Below, piece after piece: positions 51,882 through 60,894 of a stretch of 64,000 nucleotides of DNA (positions within the stretch are counted from its first letter, which is position 1; the number at the start of each line of letters is the position of its first letter). Below the pieces are notes generated by a model that was given only the letters and a program-made list of their open reading frames with translations, was not told where the DNA came from and searched no databases. Location of the stretch: the NCBI RefSeq assembly GCF_003590945.1, contig NZ_QYUK01000011.1, positions 524,001 to 588,000 of the forward strand. Reading direction: 5' to 3'. Made by a program: the position numbers and the translations under genes. The stretch is from Oleomonas cavernae (lineage in GTDB: Bacteria > Pseudomonadota > Alphaproteobacteria > Zavarziniales > Zavarziniaceae).

Positions 51882-53207
51882 GTGGCCGTACCAGCATCGA
51901 GTGTCGGGGACAAGCGCCTGAGCGCCGCCAGGCGCCTGTTCGAACATGTGGCGACCAGGCTGGACGGCAGCATCGCCGTACGCCTGTGGGACGGCAGCGT
52001 CATTCCCTTGGGTCCGCAGGCCGACACCAGGTATCAGGTGACCTTCGACTCGGCCGCGACCTTGGGCAGCCTGCTGCGCCGGCCGACGCTCGAAAACCTC
52101 GTGATCCACTATGCCGAGGGGCATATCGACCTGATCGGCGGCGACCTGATCGAGTTCGTCGAGGCGGCCCAGGCCAAGCGCATGAAGCTGAAATGGCGCG
52201 ACCTGGACAAGGGCCTGCTGCTGCGCAGCCTGTGGACGCTCGCCCGCGCCCGCTCGACCAAGGCGGGTGCTGCCTATCGCTACGCGGAAGACGAGGCGGC
52301 GCGCGTCGCCTCGGACCGGCGTCACGACAAGGATTACATCCAGTTCCACTACGACATCGGCGACGATTTCTACCGCCTCTTCCTCGATCCCGAGATGCAG
52401 TATTCCTGCGGCTATTTCACCGATTTCGCCAATGGGATCGAGCAGGCGCAGAAGGACAAGCTCGACCATATCTGCCGCAAACTGCGGCTCAAACCCGGCG
52501 ACCGCTTCCTCGACGTCGGCTGCGGCTGGGGCGGGCTGGTGTGCCATGCCGCACTCAACTACGGCGTCACCGCCCACGGCGTGACCCTGTCGCAGAACCA
52601 GCATGATTTCGCGGTCGCCAAGGCGGCGCGTTTGGGGCTGGCGGACAAGGTGACGATCGAGCTGAAGGACTACCGCCTGCTCACCGGCAAGTTCGACAAG
52701 ATCGCCTCCATCGGCATGTACGAGCACGTCGGCATCGCCAACTACCCGGCCTATTTCGGCAAGCTCCTCTCCCTGCTGCGGCCGGGCGGCGTGCTGCTCA
52801 ACCACGGCATCACCCGGCGGGCCAAGCGCGACAAGAAGCGCTTCCGCCGCATCCGCCCGGAAAACCGCCTGATCCTGAAATACATCTTCCCCGGCTCCGA
52901 GCTCGACCATATCGGCCATTCGGTGGAGAGCATGGAGGCCAGCGGCTTCGAGGTGCACGATGTCGAGGGCCTGCGCGAGCACTACGCCCAGACCACCCGC
53001 CTGTGGTGCCAGCGCCTGTCGGCCCGCCGGGACGAGGCCATCGCCCAGGTGGGCGAGGCCAAGTACCGCCTGTGGGTGGCCTATCTGGCCGGCGTCTCCT
53101 TCGCCTTCAAGAACGGCACCCTGCGCCTGTTCCAGACCGTCGCCACGCGCCACAACAAGAATGTCCCCGTGGAACTGCCGCCGACCCGCGCGGATCTCTA
53201 TCGGTGA
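51882..53207 (+). CDS. cfa: Cyclopropane-fatty-acyl-phospholipid synthase (copy 2)
   Basis: 441 residues from the GTG at 51882 (AGGGGA upstream). DKDYIQFHYDIGDDFYRLFL, MQYSCGYF, SAM motif FLDVGCGWGG, GVTLSQNQHDFAVAKA, IGMYEHVGIANYPAYF and IFPGSELDHIG are conserved. Paralogue of the gene at 14214-15467 but clearly diverged; the two may differ in substrate or regulation. Coupled to the following GNAT gene. Confidence 0.92.
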   Translation: MAVPASSVGDKRLSAARRLFEHVATRLDGSIAVRLWDGSVIPLGPQADTRYQVTFDSAATLGSLLRRPTLENLVIHYAEGHIDLIGGDLIEFVEAAQAKRMKLKWRDLDKGLLLRSLWTLARARSTKAGAAYRYAEDEAARVASDRRHDKDYIQFHYDIGDDFYRLFLDPEMQYSCGYFTDFANGIEQAQKDKLDHICRKLRLKPGDRFLDVGCGWGGLVCHAALNYGVTAHGVTLSQNQHDFAVAKAARLGLADKVTIELKDYRLLTGKFDKIASIGMYEHVGIANYPAYFGKLLSLLRPGGVLLNHGITRRAKRDKKRFRRIRPENRLILKYIFPGSELDHIGHSVESMEASGFEVHDVEGLREHYAQTTRLWCQRLSARRDEAIAQVGEAKYRLWVAYLAGVSFAFKNGTLRLFQTVATRHNKNVPVELPPTRADLYR

Positions 53208-53671
53208 CCCTGTCGATCAGGGCTTACGAGGCGGGGGACCTGCCCGCCCTGATCGAGCTGTTTCGCGGCGCGGTGCGCGGGGTGGCCGCGCGCGATTACA
53301 CGCCCGCCCAGATCCTGGCCTGGGCGCCGGACGACCTCGAAGCGGACGACTGGCTCCCGCGGCTGGCCGCCAAGCGGACCTGGGTCGCCCGTATCGCCGG
53401 TGAGCCGATGGGGTTCAGCGACCTGGAAGCGGACGGCCACATCGACATGATGTTCGTCCACGCCGGGCACCAGGGCCAGGGCATCGCCACCCGCCTGCTG
53501 GCGACGGTCGAGGCGGCCGCCCGCGCCGCCGGCCTACCCCGCCTCCATACCGAGGCGAGCATCACCGCCCGGCCGTTCTTCGCGCGGCGCGGCTTCACGG
53601 TGATCACCGCGCAGAGCGTTTCCCTGGGCGACCAGCAGCTCACCAACTACCGAATGGAAAAATTCCTCTAG
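53204..53671 (+). CDS. GNAT-family N-acetyltransferase
   Basis: 155 residues from a GTG overlapping the cfa stop. SIRAYEAGDLPALIELFRGA at the start, acetyl-CoA loop MFVHAGHQGQGIATRLLATV, then ARPFFARRGFTVI. Similar in outline to YafP/PA4866-type small-molecule acetyltransferases; substrate unknown. Confidence 0.87.
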   Translation: MTLSIRAYEAGDLPALIELFRGAVRGVAARDYTPAQILAWAPDDLEADDWLPRLAAKRTWVARIAGEPMGFSDLEADGHIDMMFVHAGHQGQGIATRLLATVEAAARAAGLPRLHTEASITARPFFARRGFTVITAQSVSLGDQQLTNYRMEKFL

Positions 53672-54281
53672 CCTTGTCGGGACAAATGCTGCCAGACCCC
53701 GCGACGGCCCAATGGATTCCGGCCTTCGCCGGAATGACGCCATAACCCCAAGCTGTCATCCCGGACTTGATCCGGGATCCATTGGGCCGTCGCGGGGTAT
53801 TGGGGTCAAACACTCGGGCAGTTATCCATGTCGAGGGGGAGAGGCTCCGCATTGCCCTCGGCCCAGCGGACGGCGAAAACAACAGGCCGATCTGCATATT
53901 CCGGCCTGCCGTGCAGAGGGTAGAAGCGCTCGGCCCCCGAGACCCGCCGACAGCGAAGCAAGTGGGGCGGTCGGCAGGCTCGATGGATGCATATTTGAAG
54001 CAGATCATCGGCGTACCTGCCTCGATGCTGCCAAAAGCGGCAGGCAATTGGTCAACCCACCATTTTCCGGCGTGAAGGCACTGGTATTGGCGATAAGCCG
54101 ATCGGCCGTCGGGCGAATAGAATTCTGCGACACGCTCGCCATCGGCGTAACGCGCATAAAGGGTGCGGCCGCTGAAGAGCGATCTGAGGGCTGTCGGATC
54201 GCGAATCAAATCCAGATTCGATGCTGCCGCCGGTGTAAGAGCGCTGCTGATCAAGGCAACAAGGAGGGCGAGGGCGCGCAT
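53640..54281 (-). CDS. Secreted protein of unknown function with repeat-derived C-terminus
   Basis: 213 residues from the ATG at 54281 (GAGGAG upstream). Signal peptide MRALALLVALISSALTPAAA. The mature part has cysteines in YQCLHAGKWWV, MICFKYASI, TCFAVGG and LCTAGRN, and a YARYADGERVAEFYSPDGRS segment as in small periplasmic proteins. From about residue 165 the text (NGSRIKSGMTAWGYGVIPAK) is encoded by the palindromic repeat at 53697-53798, and the end overlaps the GNAT gene. The natural C-terminus was probably lost when the repeat landed. Confidence 0.6.
   Translation of the reverse strand: MRALALLVALISSALTPAAASNLDLIRDPTALRSLFSGRTLYARYADGERVAEFYSPDGRSAYRQYQCLHAGKWWVDQLPAAFGSIEAGTPMICFKYASIEPADRPTCFAVGGSRGPSASTLCTAGRNMQIGLLFSPSAGPRAMRSLSPSTWITARVFDPNTPRRPNGSRIKSGMTAWGYGVIPAKAGIHWAVAGSGSICPDKARGIFPFGSW
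53697..53798. repeat. Palindromic repeat, GTCATCCCGG family
   Basis: Outer arms CCCGCGACGGCCCAATGGAT / ATCCATTGGGCCGTCGCGGG, inner arms ATTCCGGCCTTCGCCGGAAT and GTCATCCCGGACTTGATCCG. Overlaps the 3' part of the secreted-protein gene. Confidence 0.8.
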
Positions 54282-54411
54282 GCCGGCAATTCTCCTCTCT
54301 TCTATCGCCCCTGATATGCACCCATGGCGCCGCCGAGGGAAGGGGCGGGGGCTTTCGCCCGGCATCGGGAGAGGCCTAAGATGCACGCCCTGAGCAGCAT
54401 GGAGGATCGTC

Positions 54412-55872
54412 ATGGTCGAACTCAAGGACCGCAGCCTGTTCCGCACCCGGAACTATATCGACGGCGCCTGGGTCGATGCGGACAATGGCGCGACGGTCGC
54501 CGTGACCAACCCCGCCACCGGCGAGACCTTAGGGACAGTGCCCAAGGCCGGCCGGCATGAGACGGCCCGGGCGATCGAGGCGGCCAATGCCGCCTTCCCG
54601 GCCTGGCGCAAGAAGACGGCCAAGGAGCGGGCGGTGATTCTGCGCCGCTTCGCCGACCTGATGCTGGCCAACCAGGACGACCTGGGCCTGCTGATGACCA
54701 GCGAGCAGGGCAAGCCCCTGGCCGAGGCCAAGGGCGAAGTCGCCTATGCCGCCGCCTTCCTGGAGTGGTTCGGCGAGGAGGCCAAGCGCATCAATGGCGA
54801 GACCATCCCCAGCCATGCCGCCGACAAGCGCATCATCGTGCTGCGCGAGCCCATCGGCGTGGTCGCCGCGATCACGCCGTGGAATTTCCCCGCCGCCATG
54901 ATCACCCGCAAGATCGGCCCGGCCCTGGCCGCCGGCTGCACCGTGGTGGTGAAGCCCGCGACCCAGACCCCCTATTCGGCCCTGGCCCTGGCGGAACTGG
55001 GCGAGCGTGCCGGCCTGCCGGCGGGCGTGCTCAACGTCGTCACCGGGGCGGCCGGCGAGATCGGGGGCGAGATGACGTCGAGCCCGATCGTGCGCAAGCT
55101 GACCTTTACGGGCTCGACCGAGGTGGGCAAGACCTTGATGGCCCAATGCGCGGGCACGGTGAAGAAGGTGAGTCTCGAGCTGGGCGGCAACGCCCCCTTC
55201 ATCGTCTTCGACGATGCCGATCTCGATGCCGCGGTCGAGGGCGCCATCGCCTCCAAGTTCCGCAACACCGGGCAGACCTGCGTCTGCGCCAACCGCCTGC
55301 TGGTCCAGGACGGTGTCTATGACGCTTTCGCGCAGAAACTGGGCAAGGCGGTGGCCGGCCTGAAGGTCGCCAACGGGATCGAGCCGGGCGCCACCCAGGG
55401 CCCGCTGATCGACATGAAGGCCGTGGCCAAGGTCGAGGAGCACATCGCCGACGCGGTCGCCAAGGGGGCTTCCATCGCCGCCGGCGGCAAGCGCCACGCC
55501 CTGGGCGGCAGCTTCTTCGAGCCGACCGTGCTCACCGGGGTCACCCCGGCCATGGCCGTCGCCCGGGAGGAGACCTTCGGCCCGGTGGCGCCCCTGTTCC
55601 GCTTCAAGACCGAGGCGGAGGCGATCACCATGGCCAACGACACCGAATTCGGCCTCGCCGCCTATTTCTTCAGCCGCGACGTGGGCCGCATCTTCCGGGT
55701 CGCGGAAGCCGTGGAATACGGCATCGTCGGCATCAATACCGGCCTGATCTCGACCGAGGTGGCGCCCTTCGGCGGGGTGAAGGAGTCCGGCATCGGGCGC
55801 GAGGGCTCGCGCCACGGCATCGATGATTTCGTCGAGATCAAGTACCTGTGCCTGGGCGGGATCGACAAGTGA
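54412..55872 (+). CDS. gabD: Succinate-semialdehyde dehydrogenase family aldehyde dehydrogenase
   Basis: 486 residues; GGAGG seven bases before the ATG. ALDH catalytic residues: Asn in ITPWNFPAAMITRKI, Glu in VSLELGGNAPFIVF, Cys in NTGQTCVCANR; EETFGPVAPLF near the C-terminus. Closest in pattern to GabD (NADP-linked oxidation of succinate semialdehyde), the last step of GABA use. Followed without a gap by a hypothetical gene and gor. Confidence 0.9.
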   Translation: MVELKDRSLFRTRNYIDGAWVDADNGATVAVTNPATGETLGTVPKAGRHETARAIEAANAAFPAWRKKTAKERAVILRRFADLMLANQDDLGLLMTSEQGKPLAEAKGEVAYAAAFLEWFGEEAKRINGETIPSHAADKRIIVLREPIGVVAAITPWNFPAAMITRKIGPALAAGCTVVVKPATQTPYSALALAELGERAGLPAGVLNVVTGAAGEIGGEMTSSPIVRKLTFTGSTEVGKTLMAQCAGTVKKVSLELGGNAPFIVFDDADLDAAVEGAIASKFRNTGQTCVCANRLLVQDGVYDAFAQKLGKAVAGLKVANGIEPGATQGPLIDMKAVAKVEEHIADAVAKGASIAAGGKRHALGGSFFEPTVLTGVTPAMAVAREETFGPVAPLFRFKTEAEAITMANDTEFGLAAYFFSRDVGRIFRVAEAVEYGIVGINTGLISTEVAPFGGVKESGIGREGSRHGIDDFVEIKYLCLGGIDK

Positions 55873-56543
55873 GCGATCCCCTTCCCATCCTCACCGGCGA
55901 GGCGCTGATCGAGGCCCTGGCAGGCCAGGGCCTGGCCGCGCGGGCCAACGGCAGCATCGACGACCTCTCCACCGTGACCCTGGGCCTGTCCGAGGCGGCG
56001 GAAGTCCAGGGCCGCATCCTGGCCCTGATCGAGGGCAGTGCCGGCGTGCGCTGGCTGGTCCTGATCGACGGGGCCGAACTGCATCATGTGCGCCTGACCG
56101 ATGTCTCGCGGATCAGCGTCTCGGCCGAGGCGGCCCGCCGGATCGGCAGCAACGGCGCCGGTCCCCGGGTGCCGACGCGCATGAACCTGACCAGGCGCGC
56201 CGGCAGCATCGCCGCCGCCGTATCGGCCGAGATTACCACGCCCTTCGCCATCGAGCTGATGTTCGAACGCTTCCCCCAGGACGATCTGGCGATGCTGGCG
56301 CTGAACGGCGTGCTCGATGCCGTGTCCGAGGTGCTGCGCCGCCTGACGATCGATTCCCGCGGCCTGGGCGACGTGCTCAGCCGCAGCGTGCGCGGGGTGC
56401 TGATCCACCCCGTCCAGGGCGAGGGCGGCCTGCGCCTCGAGGGCGACCGGCTGGTGCTGGAATTGCGGCTCGACGGCGCGATCATCGAGCCGGTCTGGCC
56501 CGACGCGCTGATCCGCGACATGGAAACGGTGCTGCTGTCATGA
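55869..56543 (+). CDS. Conserved-looking protein of unknown function between gabD and gor
   Basis: 224 residues from a GTG overlapping the gabD stop; its own stop overlaps the gor start (ATGA). No signal peptide or membrane segment. The sequence (LPILTGEALIEALAGQGLAA, FERFPQDDLAMLALNGVLDA, DVLSRSVRGVLIHPVQGEGG) is soluble alpha/beta-like with no motif I recognise. The tight coupling suggests a role linked to its neighbours. Confidence 0.7.
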   Translation: MSDPLPILTGEALIEALAGQGLAARANGSIDDLSTVTLGLSEAAEVQGRILALIEGSAGVRWLVLIDGAELHHVRLTDVSRISVSAEAARRIGSNGAGPRVPTRMNLTRRAGSIAAAVSAEITTPFAIELMFERFPQDDLAMLALNGVLDAVSEVLRRLTIDSRGLGDVLSRSVRGVLIHPVQGEGGLRLEGDRLVLELRLDGAIIEPVWPDALIRDMETVLLS

Positions 56544-57925
56544 CCGACTATGATTACGACCTGTTCGTCATCGGCGCCGGCTCGGGCGGCGTGCGCGCGG
56601 CGCGGATCTCGGCCGGTTACGGCGCGCGGGTCGCCATCGCCGAGGAATACCGGGTGGGCGGCACCTGCGTCATCCGCGGTTGTGTGCCCAAGAAGCTGCT
56701 GGTCTATGCCTCGCACTATGGCGACGAGATCGAGGATGCGGCGGCCTATGGCTGGAGCGTCGAGGGGACGGTGCGCTTCGACTGGAAGAAACTGATCGAG
56801 GCCAAGGACCGCGAGATCGACCGCCTGAACGGCCTCTATATCAAGAACCTCGAGGTCGCCGGCGTCACCATCATGGAAGGCCGGGCCACCTTCGTCGATG
56901 CCCACACGGTGGACATCGCCGGGCGCCGGGTGAGCGCCGGTACCGTGCTGATCGCCACGGGGGCAACGCCGGAGGTGCCGGATATTCCCGGGCGCGAGTT
57001 CGCCATCACCTCGAACGAGGCGTTTCACCTGCCCGACCTGCCCAGGCGCATCGTGGTGGTGGGGGCGGGTTATATCGCCGTCGAATTCGCCGGGATCTTC
57101 AACGGCCTGGGGGCCGAGACCACCCTGGTGGTCCGGCGCGGCCAGTTGCTGCGCGGCTTCGATGACGACGTTGCCCGGCGCCTGGGCGAGGAATATGCCA
57201 CCAAGGGCATTCACCAGCGCTTCGGCGCCGCCCCCACCGCGATCGAGAAGGTCGAGGGCGGGCTGATCCTGCACCTGGCCGACGGCAGCACGGTCGAGAC
57301 CGACGCGGTCATGTTCGCCACCGGCCGGCGCCCCAACACGAGGGGCCTGGGCCTGGAGAAGGCCGGCATTACACCGGGCCCGGGCGGCGAGGTCCCGGTC
57401 GACCTCTATTCCCGCACCGTGGCGGCCAACATCTATGCGGTCGGCGACGTCACCGATCGCCTGGCCCTGACGCCGGTCGCGATCAAGGAAGGCCATGCCT
57501 TTGCCGATACGATCTTCGGCGGCCAGCCCGCGGTTGCCGATCATACCGATGTCCCCACGGCGGTATTCAGCCAGCCGCCGATCGGCACGGTGGGCCTGAC
57601 CGAGGCGGAAGCGGTTGCCCGCTTCGGCGAGGTCGACATCTACGAGGCCGGCTTCCGCGCCATGAAACACACCATGACCGGCCGCGCCACCCGCGCCTAC
57701 ATGAAGCTGATCGTCGAGCCGCGCTCGGACCGGGTGGTGGGCATCCACATGATCGGCGACGACACGCCGGAGATCGTCCAAGCCCTTGGCATCGCCGTGA
57801 AGATGGGCGCCACCAAGGCCCAGTTCGACCGCACCGTGGCCGTCCACCCGACCACCGCCGAGGAACTGGTCCTGATGCGCACCAAAGCCCGCACGGCCAG
57901 GCAGGCCGCGGTCGCCGCGGAGTAG
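56540..57925 (+). CDS. gor: Glutathione-disulfide reductase
   Basis: 461 residues. FAD motif FVIGAGSGGVRAARISAG, redox pair Cys43/Cys48 in GGTCVIRGCVPKK, NADPH fold VVVGAGYIAVEFAGIFNGLG with an Arg-rich stretch (VVRRGQLLRGF) for NADPH, FAD motif YAVGDVT, and the C-terminal VAVHPTTAEE with the active-site His-Glu. Restores reduced glutathione in the cytoplasm. Confidence 0.96.
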   Translation: MTDYDYDLFVIGAGSGGVRAARISAGYGARVAIAEEYRVGGTCVIRGCVPKKLLVYASHYGDEIEDAAAYGWSVEGTVRFDWKKLIEAKDREIDRLNGLYIKNLEVAGVTIMEGRATFVDAHTVDIAGRRVSAGTVLIATGATPEVPDIPGREFAITSNEAFHLPDLPRRIVVVGAGYIAVEFAGIFNGLGAETTLVVRRGQLLRGFDDDVARRLGEEYATKGIHQRFGAAPTAIEKVEGGLILHLADGSTVETDAVMFATGRRPNTRGLGLEKAGITPGPGGEVPVDLYSRTVAANIYAVGDVTDRLALTPVAIKEGHAFADTIFGGQPAVADHTDVPTAVFSQPPIGTVGLTEAEAVARFGEVDIYEAGFRAMKHTMTGRATRAYMKLIVEPRSDRVVGIHMIGDDTPEIVQALGIAVKMGATKAQFDRTVAVHPTTAEELVLMRTKARTARQAAVAAE

Positions 57926-57930
57926 CCCAA

Positions 57931-58077
57931 TCTCCCTCTCCGCCGCAGGCGGGGGAGAGGGAAGGGGCCCGTCGCGTCAGCGATGGGAAGGGTGAGGTGG
58001 TGGATCGGGACAGATCTCGCTCTATGCCACCAACCCACCTCACCCCACCCTCTCCCCCCTGAAGGGCGGAGAGGGCT
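57931..58077. repeat. Palindromic repeat, CCCTCTCC/GGAGAGGG family
   Basis: CTCCCTCTCCGCCGCAGGCG at the left, CCCTCTCCCCCCTGAAGGGC at the right, with GGGTGAGGTGG/CCACCTCACCCC inside. The longest copy of this family in the window. Confidence 0.8.
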
Positions 58078-58094
58078 ACCAAGATCTCACAGCC

Positions 58095-58122
58095 GTCATC
58101 CCGGCCTGCGCCGGGATGACGA
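58095..58122. repeat. Short palindromic repeat, GTCATCCCGG family
   Basis: GTCATCCCGGC-CTGC-GCCGGGATGAC, an 11-bp perfect stem. Lies between two convergent genes and may act as a terminator. Confidence 0.7.
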
Positions 58123-58167
58123 TGTCGAGTTCCCCTCTCTGCCGCGTGCGGGGAGGGCTGCCCTGTG

Positions 58168-58851
58168 TTACTTCTCAGGTTTCGCTGGCCCGCCGGGGTC
58201 TTCGACCTCGTCGAGGTCGGGCGGGGCAGGTTCGGCTGCCGCCGGCGCGCCGTTCAGCCGGGCTTCGGCATGCCCGTAGGCCTCGCCGGCACCTTGGGGC
58301 AGGGCGATGGTGCCCGACAGCCGGATGCCGGCGACGGTGATGCTGACAGTTACCGACTCTTCCGCCTCGAGCGCGCCGCGCAGAAGTGCCGCGGCGTCCT
58401 CGATCTGGCAGCCGATGCGGTCGATGTCCTTAGGTCTTGGCCCGCCTTCGGCGACGACGGCGGGCCTTGGCGGCACGGTCAGCCGGTCGCACTTGCCCTC
58501 GATCGCGGGCGCCTGGGGAAAGGCGAAGCGATAGCTGGCGCCGGCGGCAAGCACGGCGGCGTTGGCGCTGAAGCGGCCGCCCACGATGGCGACGCGGTCG
58601 GGCGGCACCGCGAAATCGACCGCCACCGAGGGCGCGCGCACCTCGCGCCCGTCCGCCGTCCGTGCGGCGGTCCACAGGCGCAGGCCGGTCTCGCCGGCGA
58701 GCAGGGCCGCGCAGGCGCCGGCCGGTGTCATTCTGCCCCCGATGATGGTCGAGGTCGGCGCACACTCCACCCGCCAGGCGGTGTCATCCTGCGCCCGCGC
58801 ACCGGCCGGCAATGACAGCAGGGCGGCGGCAACCAGCCAGTGCCTGGTCAT
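58168..58851 (-). CDS. Secreted protein of unknown function, end of a two-component operon
   Basis: 227 residues. Signal peptide TRHWLVAAALLSLPAGARA. Mature part with four cysteines (VECAPTS, GACAALL, GKCDRL, IGCQIED) and a Pro/Glu/Ala-rich tail. Its ATG overlaps the stop of the histidine kinase gene, so it is translated with it and may be part of the envelope response. No family recognised. Confidence 0.65.
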   Translation of the reverse strand: MTRHWLVAAALLSLPAGARAQDDTAWRVECAPTSTIIGGRMTPAGACAALLAGETGLRLWTAARTADGREVRAPSVAVDFAVPPDRVAIVGGRFSANAAVLAAGASYRFAFPQAPAIEGKCDRLTVPPRPAVVAEGGPRPKDIDRIGCQIEDAAALLRGALEAEESVTVSITVAGIRLSGTIALPQGAGEAYGHAEARLNGAPAAAEPAPPDLDEVEDPGGPAKPEK

Positions 58852-60203
58852 ACCGGCAGCCGGATGCGCGCGCGCAGCCCGCCCATCGGGCTGGGTTCCA
58901 GGAAGATGTCGCCGCCATGGCTGCGCGCGACATCGCGGGCGATGGCCAGCCCCAGGCCGACGCCGCCGTCGGCCGGCGTGCGCGCCTCGTTCAGGCGCAC
59001 GAAGGGGCGGAAGGCTTCTTCCCGCAGCTTTTCAGGGATGCCGGGGCCGTCGTCGTCGACCACGATCTCGATCCAGCGGTTCGAGGCGGTGATCGAGACC
59101 TTCACCGCCGCGGCATGGCGCTGGGCATTGTCGACCAGGTTGGTCAGGCAGCGCTTGATCGCCTGGCGCCGCAGCTTGACGGTCAGCGAGCCCAGCATGT
59201 CGGTCTCGACCGGGGTGCCGCGGGCGCCGGCATTGGCCTCCTCGACCACTTCCTCGACCAGGTCGGCAATGTCGACATCGTCGGGCTGTTCGCCTTCCTG
59301 GCCGCGGGCGAAGGCCAGGAATTCCTCGATCATGCGCTCGACCTCGTTGACCTCCTGGGCCAGTTCGTCCTCGTCCTCGCCGTCGCCCATCATGGCCAGG
59401 CGCAGCTTCATGCGCGTCAGCGGCGTGCGCAGGTCGTGGCTGATGCCGGCCAGCATCTCGGTGCGCTGGCGCAGGTGACGTTCGATGCGCTGGCGCATGG
59501 CGATGAAGGCCGCCGCCGCGCGGCGCACCTCGGTGGCGCCCGAGGGCTTGAAATCGTCCGCCCGCTGGCCCTTGCCGAAGGCCTCGGCCGCCTCGGTCAG
59601 GCGCACGATGGGACGGATCTGGTTGCGCAGGAACAGGATCGCCACGGTCAGCAGCAGAATGGCGAGGCCGACCATCCAGAAGAACAGCAGCTCGTTGGTC
59701 GAGGTGGTGATGCGCTTCACCGGCACGATGACATTCAGGATGCCGTCACCCAGGTCGAAGCTCATGCGCACTTCGTCGGGGTCCGACATGGTGTCGATCT
59801 CGACCGGCAGCCCGACCACCCGGGTCAACTCGGTGCGCAGCACCCGTTCCAGGATGGGAAAGCGAACCTCGCCCGGGGCCGGCAACTCGGCGCCGGGCTT
59901 GTAGTTCACGTCGAGCTGCATGGTCTGGCGCGCCAGGCGATAGGTGCGCTCGTTGTCGCCGCCCGGGGTCATGTCCAGTTCGGCGACGACATAGGCGATG
60001 TCGCCGGCCACCAGATAGCAGATGCGCCGGGTCACCAGCTCGACATGGCGGTCGATGAAGATGAAGGACAGGATCGACTGCGACAGCAGGACCGGCGCCA
60101 CCATGATGATCAGCGAGCGGCCGAACAGGTTCTTGGGCATGAACCGCTTGATCAGTTGCGCCAGGCGGTCGAACGGGTTGGGCTGCCCGGTCAGTTCAGC
60201 CAC
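58848..60203 (-). CDS. EnvZ-like sensor histidine kinase
   Basis: 451 residues. Transmembrane segments about 30-50 and 174-193 enclose a periplasmic sensor domain. HAMP linker 195-245, phospho-acceptor His256 in AGISHDLRTPLTRM, ATP-binding domain with N box (LTNLVDNAQRHA), DDDGPGIP and GGVGLGLAIARD. A membrane kinase for envelope or osmotic signals. The GTG start overlaps the regulator gene by 13 bases. Confidence 0.94.
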   Translation of the reverse strand: MAELTGQPNPFDRLAQLIKRFMPKNLFGRSLIIMVAPVLLSQSILSFIFIDRHVELVTRRICYLVAGDIAYVVAELDMTPGGDNERTYRLARQTMQLDVNYKPGAELPAPGEVRFPILERVLRTELTRVVGLPVEIDTMSDPDEVRMSFDLGDGILNVIVPVKRITTSTNELLFFWMVGLAILLLTVAILFLRNQIRPIVRLTEAAEAFGKGQRADDFKPSGATEVRRAAAAFIAMRQRIERHLRQRTEMLAGISHDLRTPLTRMKLRLAMMGDGEDEDELAQEVNEVERMIEEFLAFARGQEGEQPDDVDIADLVEEVVEEANAGARGTPVETDMLGSLTVKLRRQAIKRCLTNLVDNAQRHAAAVKVSITASNRWIEIVVDDDGPGIPEKLREEAFRPFVRLNEARTPADGGVGLGLAIARDVARSHGGDIFLEPSPMGGLRARIRLPV

Positions 60204-60883
60204 AGGACATATCCCTTGCCGCGCACGGTCTGCAGGTGGTGCGGCGCCTTGGGATCGTCTTCGATCTTGCGGCGCAGGCGGGTGACCTGCACGTCAATCG
60301 TGCGCTCCTGGGCCTGGCCGGTGGCCTCGGCCAGTTCCTCGCGGCTGACCGGGGTGCCCGGCCGCTCGGCCAGCAGCCGCATCAAGGTCAGCTCGCCCGA
60401 GGTCAGGCGCACGGTCTCCGTGCCGCGCTGCAATTCGCCCCGCTTCAGGTCCAGGCGCCAGGCGCCGAAGCGCACGATGTCGGCCTCGGTGCTGGGCCCT
60501 GGATCGGCCGGGATCGCCCGGCGCAGGATGGTGCCGATGCGCAAGGTCAGCTCGCGCGGCTCGAACGGCTTGGGCAGGTAGTCGTCGGCGCCGGCTTCCA
60601 GGCCGGCGATGCGGTCGTCGGGCTCGCCCCGCGCGGTCAAGAGCAGGATCGGCACCCGGGACTGTTCGCGCAACTGGCGGGTCAGGCTGATGCCATCCTC
60701 GCCTGGCATCATCACGTCCAGCACCAGGAGGTCGAAGGTCAGCATGTCGAGCTGGCGCCGCGCCTCGGCCGCGTCGCCGGCGGTCGAAATGCGGAAGCCC
60801 TGGTCGCCCAGGTACTTGGCCAGCAGGGCGCGCAGCCGCGCGTCGTCGTCGACGATCAGGATATGGGCTTGGGGCTCGGCCAT
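60191..60883 (-). CDS. OmpR-like response regulator
   Basis: 230 residues from the ATG at 60883. Receiver domain with HILIVDDDARLRALL and phospho-Asp56 in LVLDVMMPGEDG, Lys in DYLPKPFEPREL. The C-terminal winged helix ends TIDVQVTRLRRKIEDDPKAP, TVRGKGYVLWLN, the OmpR/PhoB pattern. Cognate partner of the downstream kinase. Confidence 0.95.
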   Translation of the reverse strand: MAEPQAHILIVDDDARLRALLAKYLGDQGFRISTAGDAAEARRQLDMLTFDLLVLDVMMPGEDGISLTRQLREQSRVPILLLTARGEPDDRIAGLEAGADDYLPKPFEPRELTLRIGTILRRAIPADPGPSTEADIVRFGAWRLDLKRGELQRGTETVRLTSGELTLMRLLAERPGTPVSREELAEATGQAQERTIDVQVTRLRRKIEDDPKAPHHLQTVRGKGYVLWLN

Positions 60884-60894
60884 GGCGTGGTGCC

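Noticed and set aside
54163-54393. Plus-strand short frames opposite the secreted protein
   Set aside because: No signal, ribosome site or family; the minus-strand gene has a signal peptide and GAGGAG.
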